Of a stretch of 64,000 nt of DNA, positions 1 through 12,470 are shown piece by piece. The notes beneath the pieces are model-generated. The model had not been told where the DNA came from. It made no database searches and saw only the letters and a program-made list of their open reading frames with translations. The position numbers and the translations under genes were made by a program. Each line of letters opens with the position of its first letter. The first letter of the stretch is position 1. Source of the stretch: Adineta vaga (lineage: Eukaryota; Rotifera); contig CP075492.1 in the NCBI GenBank assembly GCA_021613535.1, positions 3,100,001-3,164,000 of the forward strand. The letters are read 5' to 3'.

Positions 1-1050
1 GAATATTTTCCATATACTTTGGTACATAATGAATTGGATTAATAACAATTTTCTCATTTGTTATTTTCTCTAATAAATTTTTCAATTGTTTATTTTCTTC
101 TAATTCATCTTTATATTGTTGACGAAGTGAAATACTCCATAGAATATTACAAAGTGCTGTACATGTTGATAATTTTAATGAATCATTATCTTCGACATTC
201 TTATGAAATTGTAGGAAAATATCAATAAAAAATTTCACCATTGAATTTTGTTCAATTTCAACTTGTGCATGTTGTAAAATATAATCTAATGTTCGATCAT
301 AACAAATTAATCGAACTAAAACAATTAATGGTTCGGAAATATGCCAACCTTTCGCAACATATTTTGGTGATCGTTTTGATGCATCAATAATAATTTTTAA
401 TAATTGATCGAGAATATTATTCATTCGTTTACGATCAGTTTTGATTTGTTCAGGTGTCGAGAGAAGAGCAGTTGTCATTGCACACATAATCTTAAGTTCA
501 ATATCTGGATGATTAACTAGAAAGTCTTTTAATTGATTTGTTGTATTAAGAGAATTTAAAACTTGTACACCATTATCATGACGACTTATGTTATAAATCG
601 TTCCAACTAGACGTTCAACATCTGACAGTTGTTCTCTGTTTAAAAGTTAAAACTTGTTATTTTAGAATATTTTAATTGAAATTGATCTTACTTAGAAATT
701 AATTTTAACCATTTTAATAAAGATTCGGGATAATTTGTTTGAATTAAACATGGAACAAGAATTGTTTTATTGGAATATTCAGGTAATGCTGAGAACAAAC
801 TGTGAATTGATTGAGAATATTTCGGCGATTGAAAATGTAAATTTGCATAGTTTAATATAAATTTTAATAAATCTTCATGTTCCTGAAAATTATTATCTGT
901 TGGAATTTCGAAATTTTGTAATTTAATTAAAGCACTGAGAAATTCTTCACGAGTTTCGATCTCTTTAGAATCAGATGTTTCATTCTTATTTGAAGAATTG
1001 TTATTATCATCATCAGCATCAGCATTCGGTGGAAAAGTTAATTTAGCCAT
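1..1050 (-). CDS. Armadillo-like helical repeat protein, N-terminal part
   Basis: Function unknown. The likely start is the ATG at 1050, followed by an acidic, Asn-rich leader (about 25 residues) and then amphipathic helices typical of ARM/HEAT-like proteins. Exon 1 ends at 692; a 56-bp GT-AG intron (691-636) removes the stop seen in the genomic frame, and exon 2 stays open from 635 to the window edge, so the C-terminus is missing. No catalytic motif is visible in this part. Bdelloids have many ARM-like proteins, some with extra C-terminal domains, and such a domain could lie outside the window. The gene structure is well supported; the family call rests only on helical periodicity. Confidence 0.6.
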
Positions 1051-3506
1051 GAAGATTTTTACAAATAAGAAAAGTTTGATCAAAAGATTTCAACGTTCGT
1101 TTCTCTCCGTGATCAATATGTCTGTCAAAACAACACTGCCGTCATTCTTTCACAATATTTGCACTTAAATATGAATAAAAAGACCTTTTTCCTTCTGTTC
1201 TGTAACAAAATACAAACAGAAAATTTTTTTTTGTATGTGTTGCTATATACTACCTTATACATAACAACGATAGGACAAATATAGTTTATGAAAAATGAAA
1301 TTTATTCAATAAGAATTCTTCATTAGATTACGTGATCTTGAAATCTTTGATCGATCGTGAAAATGGACTATAGATTAAAATAATATGTTCATTTTTCCCT
1401 AATTATATTCATGTCGTTTTCTTTCTTTCCTCTGGAATGACATATTCCTTCATACTTTTAACATCTGTAACAAATATAAAGAACGTGTCTTTGTAATTGG
1501 AGCAAGCGATATCATTATCAGAGATTATTCTACGTTTGATACATTGTGAATTTGTTTTAAAGGAATCAATAAAAGAAAAACTTAGAATAAAATAAATATG
1601 ATCTTTGCATATAGGACTTCGCTATTATTTATCCGTAGTCCCACGAAAATTTTTTTACACGAATCCTGCGGATAGATGCGGTATTTTTATAATGACTACG
1701 TTTATACTACTGAACACCGCGGGGTCAAAAATAAACCGTAGCTAACCGCGGTAACCTCCAAAAGAACCGAAACATGATGCACCGTAAAAAATCGCGATTG
1801 TAAAAATTTCGATGAGATGTGGATTAGTTGCGGTATCAGAGAAGTGCCATCTTTCATAATTCTATTTTGCAAATGTCTCATTACAAATCGCGATTTCCTG
1901 ATTTTCTCGAAAGATATTATCATTCTAAATATGGCATAATCTTATTATCTTGCTAGCTTTTTTCATATTATGTTTGTATAATGGTATATATAATAAAACT
2001 TTCAATAGGTCAAGTCATCATTTTATGCGAAATATCCTGATTGGAATTGAATTTAAAATGCTCTTCTTCATAGGAATTGAAAACAATTGTAAGGAAATCA
2101 TTTCAAAAATATAAATCTAATCTTTTTCACCAAACCATTATGAACTCTATGTCTATATTATAGCTGTTCTTTTTATGTGATAACGTAAGATAAATTCTAA
2201 CAAAAAATAATTCAGTAAGTCGAAGTAAGAGAAAAATATTATAGAGTTATATAAATATGAAATTTAAATAAACAGTTGTTTAATCTAATATTATATGTAA
2301 TAAAAAGATAACCATATTAAATAAGTATTTTATATAGTAATTGTCAGACTTCACTACGACAACTATTTCATCATTATTCGAAAGGAAAAATAAAGATTTA
2401 ACAATCACATGTAAAATTCAAATTACGAATGACGGAGATAAATAATAGGATTTTTTTTTCATGAGAAATACTCGTTTTTGTTCCGTTTTCATTTTCTATG
2501 AAAAAAAACAAACATTTTTGTGATATTTATAACAATTGAATACAAATAATGAAGAAATCGATATTAGAAAAAAAACTAATAATAAATGATTCGATCCATC
2601 TTCATCTCTTCTTTCCAAATGATGAAAAACGCACTTTTCTCTTTTGTTTTTATCAGAAATTATACAAACAACACTGACTAACATTCATGTTATAGTGACA
2701 TATGTAAATTTATGATTGTTTTCAAAGAAATAAAATAAATATCAAAGATATATTTCATTAAAAATATGTTTGTTTATTTTATTAATCAATTAAAATAATT
2801 TGTTACTCTTTAACATATATGTTATTTTCTTTAAATCAAATTTTAAAGCTGATTTTATTTATTTTTATTCTAAGATTTCTTTTCTACTTCTATTCAAATT
2901 TCATTATCAATATTAATAAAACAATATCTTTTACAATCCATTGATTTTTTTATGTCATTTTCATTGTTATTTTAAATAGAAAATAAACAAATCAAATTTC
3001 TACTGAATATTTCCATGTTTTTCTATTATTTTTATTGAATTCTATTAATAAATCTTTCTCTTTGTAAATAATAAATTTAATAGAAATATTTCGAGTATTA
3101 AATAAATATTTTCAAATTACAAAAAGATGATCAAAGAAAGATTAAGTTATAAATAAATAATAAAATATTAAATTAAAATACGAAAAGATTTTATTGAATC
3201 TTTTGAATTTATTTATTGAAAATTAAATAATCAATAGAATTTTTGTTCTTTTTTTTATTTATTTCAATTTATTTGTTAAATAAAATTAAAGAAAAATCAT
3301 TTTTAAATCAACTTTTATTTATTTAAAAAACGAAAATGTTTTTCAAAGAAAAAATTAAACAAAAATATTTTTCTTTTTTCATTAATGAAGAATTTTTAAG
3401 AAAAACATTTTATTTCAAATATTTATTTTTATTTTTAAAAATATTCTTTTACAATTTTTCATTTCCAATTTTTATTTTAAATAAAAACTTCTCTTTTTGT
3501 CCAATT
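1051..3506. other. Intergenic, AT-rich
   Basis: No convincing gene. Positions about 1640-1850 hold a CG-richer patch with short motifs (CCGCGG, GCACCGTAA, CACGAAAAttttt) that recur at 9239-9359, so it may be a decayed copy of the same repeat. The rest is low-complexity A/T sequence, especially 2700-3500. Confidence 0.5.
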
Positions 3507-4454
3507 TTATTCATATAATTCAGCACTGTTGAGAGAACCAGCTCCACCAGTAACTAAAACTTTCCCATTTGATAAAATTGTTGCTGTATGAGAATATCGT
3601 CCAACACTCATATTGTTTGCTGTTGTCCAATTACCTGTTGTTGGATCATATAATTCAGCACTGTTGAGAGGACCAGATCCACCAGTAACTAAAACTTTTC
3701 CATTTGATAAAATTGTTGCTGTATGTTGCTATCGTCCAACACTCATATTGTTTGTTGTTGTCCAATTACCTGTTGTTGGATCATATAATTCAGCACTGTT
3801 GAGAGAACCACCATTCTCTCCGCCAGTAACTAAAACTTTTCCATTTGATAAAATTGTTGCTGTATGTTTACATCGTGCAACATTCATATTCTTTGTTGTT
3901 GTCCAATTACCTGTTGTTGGATCATATAATTCAGCATTGCTGAAAGAATAACCATTGTATCCACCAGTAACTAAAACTTTTCCATTTGATAAAATTGTTG
4001 CTGTATGATATTCTCGGTCAACACTCATATTCTTTGTTGTTGTCCAATTACCTGTTGTTGGATCATATAATTCAGCACTGTTGAGATAACTAACACCACC
4101 ACTATTCAATCCACCAGTAACTAAAACTTTTCCATTTGATAAAATTGTTGCTGTATGCGAATATCGTCCAACATTCATATTCTTTGTTGTTGTCCAATTA
4201 CCTGTTGTTAGATCATATAATTCAGCACTGTTGGGAGAACCAGATCCACCAGTAACTAAAACTGTTCCATTTGATAAAATTGTTGCTGTATGATAATATC
4301 GTGCAACACTCATATTCTTTGTTGTTGTCCAATTACCTGTTGTTGGATCATATAATTCAGCACTGTTAAGAGAACCACCATTGTATCCACCAGTAACTAA
4401 AACTTTTCCATTTGATAAAATTGTTGCTGTATGATCTTTTCGTCCAACACTCAT
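3507..4454 (-). repeat. Tandem Kelch-coding repeat, seven units of about 45-50 codons
   Basis: Units differ by only a few bases over most of their length, with small indels at one Gly/Asn-rich loop (for example [23 protein letters not shown]). Near-identity at the DNA level indicates recent expansion or homogenisation. Confidence 0.85.
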
Positions 4455-5502
4455 ATTTCCTGTGTTAATCCATCCTAAAAAAGAAAATTGATTTGAATAA
4501 AAATAAATGAATTAAGAAAAGGAAACCTTTCGATTGATAAATAATTAAATCAAATTTAATTAATTGATGATAATTTTGATTAATAATAAAAATATTTCCA
4601 AATGAATCAAATGAAATAGTTGACGGAGAATTTAATTGTGAATTTGTACAACCAATAATACAAAAAAATCCATTTTGTTTTTGTTGAATAATTCTTTGAT
4701 TATTTGAATCAATAATAAATAAAAATTGATAAAAATCTAAAATAATATCCGAAGGACAATTTAAATTAATTGTAAAATTTAATGAATAATTTCCGACAAT
4801 AGTTTGACCAATAAAAGATTCTGATTGAAATAATTGAATTCGATTATTATCACAATCAGCAACAAATAAATTTTGATTTGATTGATCAATAAAAATTCCT
4901 TTTGGATTTGAAAGTGTTGTTGATGTTGAACCTTTTGTTCCTGTTCCTGCAATAATCATTAAAGGATACCAAGAATAAATTAATGATTTTGAAAGAATTT
5001 GATGTCGAGTTGAAATTGAACAAAAAAGATTTTGATTCGAATCAATAAAAATATCAAAACATTGTTCACATAAATTCATTTGTTTTTTTATTAAATTTGT
5101 TGAATTTAATTCCATTTGACTAATACCACCATTGAATTCAAATGTATCAAAATAGATTTCATTTGTTTCTCCGATAAAAATACTTGATGAATTTATTGAA
5201 ATATTTATTTTTAATATTAAATTTCCTTGAAGAGAAAGAAGAAGAATTTGTTTTGTTTCTCGATTTGGAATAAAAATTGTATTATTTTTATCAATAAAGA
5301 AATCTGAAGGAAATAATCCAATTAATGTTTCATTTGCAATTATTGTTCCATTAGAATTCCATGATGAATCAAATGAAATTGATGGTTGATTATATGAAAT
5401 TCCTTTTTTTTTTCAAAAAAAGAAAAAGAATAATAAAAATTGAAATAAAATTTTACCTTGAATTTGTTGAATTAAGAAGAAGAAAAAGATTGAAGAAATC
5501 AT
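3507..5502 (-). CDS. Secreted NHL-Kelch beta-propeller protein with an in-frame TAG
   Basis: Three exons give 629 codons. Exon 1 (5502-5457) encodes a hydrophobic signal peptide. Exon 2 (5402-4527) carries NHL-type repeats, e.g. [20 protein letters not shown] and later [11 protein letters not shown]. Exon 3 (4474-3507) carries seven nearly identical Kelch units of the type [16 protein letters not shown]...[13 protein letters not shown]. Introns are 53-54 bp (5403-5456) and 52 bp (4475-4526), both GT-AG and phase-consistent. Codon 556 (3731-3729, sixth Kelch unit) is TAG where sister units have Tyr, Cys, Lys or Glu; the frame then stays open for 73 more codons to TAA at 3507. The product is probably an extracellular ligand-binding scaffold. 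The lesion could be a recent nonsense mutation or a sequence error. The same kind of NHL block begins the gene at 58377-64000. Confidence 0.8.
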
Positions 5503-6575
5503 TTTTAATTATTAAAAGAATTCTTTTGCTTTTTATATTTTATTTCAAAAAATCAAAATCATTTAACAAATATTGAAAGTTCATCTATCTTTTTTAAGAA
5601 CTTTTTTCATTAAATCACGTTATTTTATTTTCTTAAAATTGAATTTTAAGATAAAATTTCTGATTTTTATTTTAAATTAGACAATATAAATAAATGATTT
5701 ATGGCAATTCAAATAAATGTTCCTAATTTCTTTTTATTTATTTTAGATTTTCAAAATAAAAACATTAAAAGATTTCTTTATTAACAAAATCTATTCTAAT
5801 CATTTAATAAATAATATTTTATCAATTAAATTTAATAATTTCTCTTTCTTTTTTATTTTATAATTATTTTCAAGAGAATAAAATCATTTAAATGAACATT
5901 TCATTTATATTATATTTCTTAATCTTAATGAAATCTAATCATTATTTTTGTTTATTTAATTAATCTTATTTAAATAATATTCGATATATTTAGTTAAATT
6001 TATTTTTTAATCAATTCAAAAAAAGAAGAAAATTTTTCATTTTGTTGAATATTTTATTGACATTCTTATTTCTCATAATTATTCTTCTTCGTATAAATTT
6101 CACTTCATAGTTTATAGACAAGAACGAATGTATTCAATTAAACGAAGATTATAGTGAAATTCGATTTTTTGTATTAATATTTGAATTAAATCAGATTGAG
6201 AATATGAATATGATTTTTTTTTCTATCGAGCACATTCTCAAAGAGAAATCGATTGTATATAAGTTCAATAAGAGTTTATTTTAAGATATTCTTCCTTTTC
6301 TCTAATATTCAAACAATTGAATTTAATCAATTTCGATCATTTGAATGATTAAAAAGTCGAAAGTAATTGATGAGATATTTAAACAAGAACGAAATCGGTC
6401 ATGATAACTTTACACACCTTATGTAATTGACTTCTTAGTCTTATTTAATTTTAAAACAGTGCCAATATTAGATTTCGAAAGAAGGATAAAAAGAAAAGCA
6501 ATGAACAGCTTCAAAAACCGATAAAATTCTTTTTTTAAATCTGTATATTGTCACTAATAGATAAGATTTTCGTGA
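5503..6575. other. Intergenic, AT-rich
   Basis: Upstream region of the NHL-Kelch gene. I see only A/T-rich low-complexity sequence and no gene, RNA or mobile element. Confidence 0.5.
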
Positions 6576-6920
6576 TCAAACTGCTACTTCTATTTCCGAA
6601 AGCAAAACTTTTCGATAATTTCTAAAATTGTATCGTTTTAAAACATGAAAAATTTCATACGCTCCATAATTATCAATAGTATTATATTCAAGATAAAGTT
6701 TCTTTAATGTATAATTAACTTTTAAAATATTAGTAAGAGCACAAACATCAGATGAAGTTATATAATTTCTTTGTAAATCAAATCGTTGACATATTTTATT
6801 TCTTTTCAATTGATTGCCAATGTTTTCTACATCAGAATCTTTGATATCTTTGTGAAAGAAGTCCCATTCTGTTACTTTCTTATACTTGTTAAGGAAATAG
6901 ATAATAAATAATATGTTCAA
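6576..6920 (-). pseudogene. Leucine-rich-repeat (RNase-inhibitor/NLRC type) fragment
   Basis: A short open stretch encodes about one and a half LRR units: an element with FDLQRNYITSSDVCALTNIL followed by LKKLYLEYNTIDNYGAYEI, matching the LxxLxLxxNxI...GAxxL pattern of RNase-inhibitor-like repeats. A complete protein would have many more units and a conserved N-terminus; neither flank continues the pattern. It is most likely a gene fragment. A small exon of a larger spliced gene is possible but no flanking exons were found. Confidence 0.5.
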
Positions 6921-7078
6921 TTGAAATACAGTTAGTTATCTGATATTTCCTCGACTGTAAGGAGGGTTATATGAAAAAAATAGTTTGTTTGTTTGTCTAT
7001 GTGCGTTTGTGTCAAGGTCAAAGGTAAAAAAAACATCAGTGAACGTTAGTGAAACATCACCGTGACGCAGTATCAACC

Positions 7079-7165
7079 AGGGTGTTGGGTGAAACCGTGA
7101 GTGGAAATATGGACGTGGGTGTTGAGTGAAATCATGGATAGGGGCATAGAGTTGGGTGTGGGTGA
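7079..7165. repeat. Telomere-like G/T-rich patch
   Basis: Contains GGTGTTGGGTGAAA, GGACGTGGGTGTTGAG and GTTGGGTGTGGGTG spaced about 30 bp apart, without the C-rich inverted arm present in most other copies. Related to the hairpin family found elsewhere in the window. Confidence 0.45.
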
Positions 7166-9238
7166 AATTGATTATCCAAGAAAGCCTAATATTTTGTTTT
7201 TGGAAACTAATACATATTTGAACAATAACATGTGAGCCGTTTTTAGCTTGCCAGATGAATTCGTCTCACTATTGGAACCAGCTGAAAATACCTTTCCTCC
7301 ACAGTCGAGGGTTAAGTGAGTCGGCACGACGAGCGTTACTTGTGTAATAATTACCTTTTTTGTATCATTATATTTTTCTCTTTCTTATATTAGAAAAAAA
7401 TATCGACGAACAAAGTAAAAAACCCCACTTTAGATATCATTGGCGTGACGGTGCTGTTTTTCCTGCGCTTATCACACGTCTGTAAGTGAAGATAGGATGG
7501 AAAAATGATCTGCACAGATCATGATTAAAATGAGTTGATTTTTTCTTCTCTCTCATTTTGTGTTTTATTTACTTTATTCCTTTCGCACACAGGAATTTAT
7601 TTTACGCTTTTGAGGAAAAACAAAAGTATTTATCGAAGATATAAATCGAGAATTATTTGTACTTCAAAAAAGATGTAAAGGAAATGAAAACATCTACACT
7701 TATCCTATAGAAATAAGTTTCCATTAAAATTGAATTATATTAAACACGACAAATGAAACAATTGATATAATGTTTAAAAAGATACAAAAAAATGTTCTAT
7801 GAAGATCGATATAGGATGTTATAAAAAGAATACACTTTGAAAGTTCTTCATACGACATTCATGGAATGACTCTGAACAAGTCACTAACGGTTAAGTTATC
7901 TCAAATGAGTCATCTATAATGATTACATGTTTAGTTAGTAAGTTACACGGAAATTTATAATAACATTTATAAAATATTAGAAACATAGCGGGCGGAACTA
8001 TTAGGCTTGGGGAGACTGAGTTTGGTCTACTCTTTTCCTCTTCAACAGCCTGATAAAATGGTGGATGTAAGGTATGTAGCTTTATTGAGGGAATGAGGTT
8101 GAGAAAAAACACACACACTCAGAAGCAGAAGCACTGCTCTTATATATTATCCGCGATCACATATATATGATTCAAAGCATCCGACTCATATACGCACAAT
8201 TCATAGATTCTTTCACTCATGAGTTATCATGGCTGTAGACCATGACAGTGGGACACATAGCTCAAACAGAAAGGAAACAGAAAAAGTGAGTGCATATTCC
8301 AGTATGTTGGAAAAGTTTTTCCCCAGTAAACAAGATTGAAAGAATATACTGAAGTGTGAAGTCATTTTTTAATTAAAAAATGCTTTACACGTAAAAAAAG
8401 TTTTCTTTCTTGTCCGGATGTTTCGTTGCGTACGAGAGGTTAACAACTATTTCATTGTTGCTACGAAGGAAAAGGAAAAAAACTTTGCTTAAACGCTTCT
8501 AATATATTAATAGATTTTTTTTCTTCTAACAACATTATGCGCGTTTTAAGAGTTTGCTGTGTAGTAATACATCAAAATATTCTTTATGCTCGTGCCATTG
8601 TGTCAACTTTTTTCAGCCTCCCTTCAGCTGAAAGTACTCCGCCGCGTATGGTTAGAAATTCATATATAATATTATTACAAGTCAATCTTTTCGATTTATA
8701 AAATTCAGGTATGCCTATAGAATAATATCTATGTATATTTCGAAGTATAGATTTACATACATGTTAAATTCTGATAGATATAAAGCTAGACTTTTCATAA
8801 CCACATAATACTGTAGTTTAACAACTGAATATTCGATTAGATCTGTATTTTACTCTAGTTTCTGTTTATTAAAATAGATTATGCACTTATACGATATAAA
8901 TATTTCCAGTGATCATACGACTTTTATAAAGCTGTTAGTAAACGAAACATATTCGACTAAATGAAAAGATTTTTCATCACCGATTGGATAAACTATCATG
9001 TTTGATATTGATTTGAACATTCCCAGATGGTTCAACGGAACTAGTGGACTGCAATCATAAGGTAAGAAGTTTGAATCTAACTAGAAGAAATAAAATAAAA
9101 TAGATAGTGGTATTTAATGAATCGACCGAGGTGTTAGATAACCGTGTTAAGATGGTAAAAAAATTGCAAAGATAGAATAGACGTCAGAAATAATATACCA
9201 TTATGATGGTGAATTATTTTTCTTTGAAATCGTTAATA

Positions 9239-9359
9239 ACTGCGGTGTGAAAATACCTAATGAAAGGTCTGACTTTCGCGGTGCGGTTAAACCGCTAAGA
9301 TGAATGTTTTTCTGCACCGTAATTTACCGCAGTTCCGATCGAAAAGATTTTTCGTGGGG
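9239..9359. repeat. CG-rich short inverted-repeat element
   Basis: Begins with AACTGCGGT and contains near its end the reverse complement ACCGCAGTT, with GCGGTGCGGTTAAACCGC inside, then TTTTTCGTGGGG. Similar motifs in the other orientation occur near 1640-1850. Size and symmetry resemble a decayed MITE; no target-site duplication was established. Confidence 0.35.
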
Positions 9360-10118
9360 TATAACAGGAACATTTAAAAATGTTACAATAAAGTTATATA
9401 ATAGGTGTTTTTATATGGTACGAGAATGAAACATCTCTTTTACCTTTTTATGATATTTGATCATGTACAACAGTCAATAATATAAAAAGAAAGTTATATA
9501 CATTCTTTTAGTCATCTATGTGAATTGAAAAGAATGATTCGTCGATCAATAAAAGAGATGAGAAGACGTCAAATAGAATTTCTCTTTTATATAGTTATAT
9601 ATGATATTCAAAGGTTAATAAAAAAGAACATTTCTCTGATTTTTTTGTAGCGTTTGAGATGATTTAAATGTACATAGGTATGAAAAGATTTCTCTATTAA
9701 CTCTAGTTTTAGCGATAAAAATCGAATGCATTTGAGAAAGATATTGTTTTTTCTCTTTGGAAGAAGTATCTGATTAAGACCAGATCGTTTCTATGTATGA
9801 TTTAATCAAAATTCACCATGTATTTCATACTTTTTAAGAGTAGGCTCCATTTAAACCTTGTTTAATAGCTCGAGGGTTAAATTTCGCTAGAGATTGATCG
9901 AACCATAATGAATTGCTTTTTTTGTATAATGTTATTCTTCTCTTCGATAGATGACTTCTTTCATATATGTAACATGTAATTGAAAAAGAAAAAGAATTGA
10001 TCAGTGAACCGAAAGGAAGAAATGAGTAGAGGTAAATAGATGTTTGAGTGATTGACTAATATAATGGTTGATACATGGAATAAGATTTACGTCTAATCAA
10101 TATACTTTGTATTTTTAG

Positions 10119-10943
10119 ATGCTTAAAGAAAAAAATTCAATTTTTATCTCATTATTCATTATATTTCTTCTTCTTATTTATATTATTTTCAATTTAAATA
10201 AACGAAATTCTTATGAAATAAAGCCAAACATTGATGCATCAAAAATATTGACAAAATTATCAACTGAAAGAACACGTATTAATATTAACGATGATATTAA
10301 AATATCGAAAGAATATATAAGAAATCATATTGATGAATCATCGGATTTATTTAATGAACATTGGCTTCGTCTTTTAAAACATTATTTAACAATACCATTA
10401 GAAACTGGTTATGGATCACATAAAGTTATTTTACTTGCTGCAAGTTTAATGACAAATCAAGATAATAAGCCTGTTCTAGAAATGGGTTGTGGTTATTTTT
10501 CAACAATACTCTTACATCAAATGATTGTTAATGAACAAAAACGTTATTTATTATCAACCGATACAGATAAAGAATGGCTGTCAAAATTTCAAATGAATAT
10601 GTCATCAGCAAATCATGAATTTCGTCATATTAATCAAACTTCTGAATGGGATCAAATAGGAAATGATCGTCCTCGATGGTCATTTATTTTTATTGATCAT
10701 AAACCAGGTGAAAGACGTGTTGTTGATATTATTCGTGTTATTAAAATGACTGATCTTATTATTGTTCATGATACAGAAACAGCGTCATATCAATATGAAA
10801 AAGGTTTATCTTTATATCCATTTAGATATCATTTTACTTATTTATCAACGGGTACTGATATTGCAAGTTATTCAAATAAAACACTTTTTGAAAATATTAA
10901 ACGTTTATTAGAATTAACGATTAGTTTAAAAGTACCTAAATAA
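10119..10943 (+). CDS. Membrane-anchored SAM-methyltransferase-like protein
   Basis: A single exon encodes 274 residues. Residues about 8-26 form a strong N-terminal membrane anchor preceded by lysines, so the catalytic part probably faces the lumen of the secretory pathway. The core has a Rossmann-type motif I, VLEMGCGYFST (about residues 122-132), an acidic strand end (STDTD), and WSFIFIDHKPGER, typical of class I methyltransferases acting on sugars or small molecules. The substrate cannot be read from sequence. The start ATG directly follows TTTTTAG, so a 5' UTR intron may end there. The neighbouring phosphatase genes are functionally unrelated as far as I can tell. Confidence 0.65.
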   Translation: MLKEKNSIFISLFIIFLLLIYIIFNLNKRNSYEIKPNIDASKILTKLSTERTRININDDIKISKEYIRNHIDESSDLFNEHWLRLLKHYLTIPLETGYGSHKVILLAASLMTNQDNKPVLEMGCGYFSTILLHQMIVNEQKRYLLSTDTDKEWLSKFQMNMSSANHEFRHINQTSEWDQIGNDRPRWSFIFIDHKPGERRVVDIIRVIKMTDLIIVHDTETASYQYEKGLSLYPFRYHFTYLSTGTDIASYSNKTLFENIKRLLELTISLKVPK

Positions 10944-11324
10944 ATTATTTCTTCGAGTGTAGGTGTGAACGTTTCGGAAGAAAACAGACATCCTAATCCA
11001 TAACCCTCGCCCTCAAATTTGTATATATACATAGATAAAGGTTAAATAAATGGATATGGTATTGTTTCGAAATTTAAGCTGTTCGAGATTATTACAGCAA
11101 TTCTTACATCATGTGATCTATATGAGAGAACGAGACATGTGTTTGATATTTTTCTAGACTAAAAATATTAACAGTATGTTATTTTGCCCATAAATAGTAA
11201 TATGACCATATATAGAAAAAGAGCGAGTCATCATAAGATGATTCATTGTAATAATGAAAAGTATTGCACAATTTCTCGTATAAAAGATTGCGATTAATAT
11301 TTATCTTTGAAAATAAACGAAATC
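10944..11324. other. Intergenic
   Basis: Spacer between two + strand genes. No feature seen. Confidence 0.5.
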
Positions 11325-11974
11325 ATGGCGAATGGTTTTGGGAGATCAAATGTTTGGTTAATTGAGAAAATGGATTATTATTTGCGAAAAGATTTAGAAG
11401 CAACAGATGATGAAATTGATTATTTAAAACGTTTATGCAGTATCAAAACAAAAGATCGTGGAATACCGAAAAAACGTCCAAATAATCGATTACCATCAAC
11501 AATTATTGATGGATTTCTTTACCATGGAGATATTGGACATGCGAAAAATTTGACTTTATTAAATGAAATTGGAGTCAAACATATTTTAAATGTTTGTGAT
11601 GTTGAATTAGATAAAGAAATAAACGATAATTTCAATGTTTTATGGATTAATATTAATGATGAAGTTTCAATAAATATTCAAGATTATTTTGAAAAAACCA
11701 ATCAATTTTTACATTTATGTCAAAATAAAGGTGAAAAAGTATTAGTTCATTGTCAAATGGGAATATCTCGTTCATCATCAATTGTTCTTGCTTATCTTAT
11801 CAAGTAAATCTTTCGAATTTTTTCAATCAATTTTAATTTCTATTTTTATGTCGTTGTAGATATGATAAGAAGAATCTTCTCGATGCATATGATCATTTAG
11901 TTACTTGTCGACGTATTGCGTCACCTAATTTTGGTTTCTTTCTTCAACTTATTCGATATGAAAAGACATTATAA
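11325..11974 (+). CDS. Dual-specificity protein phosphatase (atypical DUSP)
   Basis: Two exons, 11325-11803 and 11860-11974, joined across a 56-bp GT-AG intron, give 197 residues. The signature is VHCQMGISRSSS (Cys-x5-Arg, catalytic Cys in HC), preceded by HILNVCDVE and WININDEVSINI, the usual DUSP core that supplies the general-acid Asp. After the intron the last helices end at TAA 11972. No kinase-binding rhodanese domain is present, so it belongs with the small atypical DUSPs that act on phosphoproteins or other phosphorylated substrates. The ATG at 11325 is the first in frame; the upstream TTG is not a likely start. Confidence 0.85.
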
Positions 11975-12042
11975 TGTTTCTATAGTTACTATCAAAAGAA
12001 TATAAAATAAAGAGGTTTTTTGTACTAAAAAAGAAACAAATT

Positions 12043-12450
12043 ATGAAATTCATTTCTATCTTACTCCTTCTTTCACTTATCATTATGACTGAAGAGACCG
12101 ATCCAATGTCACTTCATGCAACGATTCACGTCTATTCTGGTCGACCAAATCCTCAATGGCAATTAACATTCGATGAATGGTCTCAGTTAAATCAATTAAT
12201 TGTCAAATTACCTAAAATAACTGAAAATGGACTTGGCCCATATCAGTTTTCAGGTCGCTTAGGTTATTCAGGTTTTTCCGCACATTTTCCTGCTGTATCA
12301 AGTTATCCTGATATTTATTATGTCGCTCAACATCAACAAGCAGTTTTATCAAATCCCGGTGGACATATTATTTATAACGATAAAGAAAAATCGATTGAAA
12401 AATGGTTTAAAGATTCTGCAAATGCTCATGGCATTTCATTACCAATTTAA
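12043..12450 (+). CDS. Small secreted protein of unknown function
   Basis: One exon of 135 residues. A hydrophobic N-terminus (KFISILLLLSLIIM) looks like a signal peptide, followed by IHVYSGRPNPQWQLT and a Trp/Gly/Tyr-rich globular domain without cysteines. I do not recognise the family; the YSGRPNP segment is distinctive enough to search with. The stop is 20 bp from the stop of the convergent phosphatase gene at 12471, so the 3' UTRs must overlap. Confidence 0.6.
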   Translation: MKFISILLLLSLIIMTEETDPMSLHATIHVYSGRPNPQWQLTFDEWSQLNQLIVKLPKITENGLGPYQFSGRLGYSGFSAHFPAVSSYPDIYYVAQHQQAVLSNPGGHIIYNDKEKSIEKWFKDSANAHGISLPI

Positions 12451-12470
12451 ATTTTCCCTTCAAAAAAAGT

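Larger units (their letters stand above)
6921..10118. other. Intergenic, repeats only
   Basis: No gene recognised. It holds a G/T-rich telomere-like patch (7079-7165), a short palindromic CG-rich element (9239-9359), and some less AT-rich stretches (7220-7500, 7980-8290, 8600-8650) without readable coding sequence. Confidence 0.45.

Noticed and set aside
3613-3951. Plus-strand frame with repeated [15 protein letters not shown]
   Set aside because: It is the antisense shadow of the Kelch repeat array.
9024-9086. tRNA-like stretch (A-box- and B-box-like segments, GACTGCAATCATAAGG and AGTTTGAATCTAAC)
   Set aside because: The acceptor and T stems do not pair and the anticodon loop is not clear; at best a decayed tRNA or SINE fragment.
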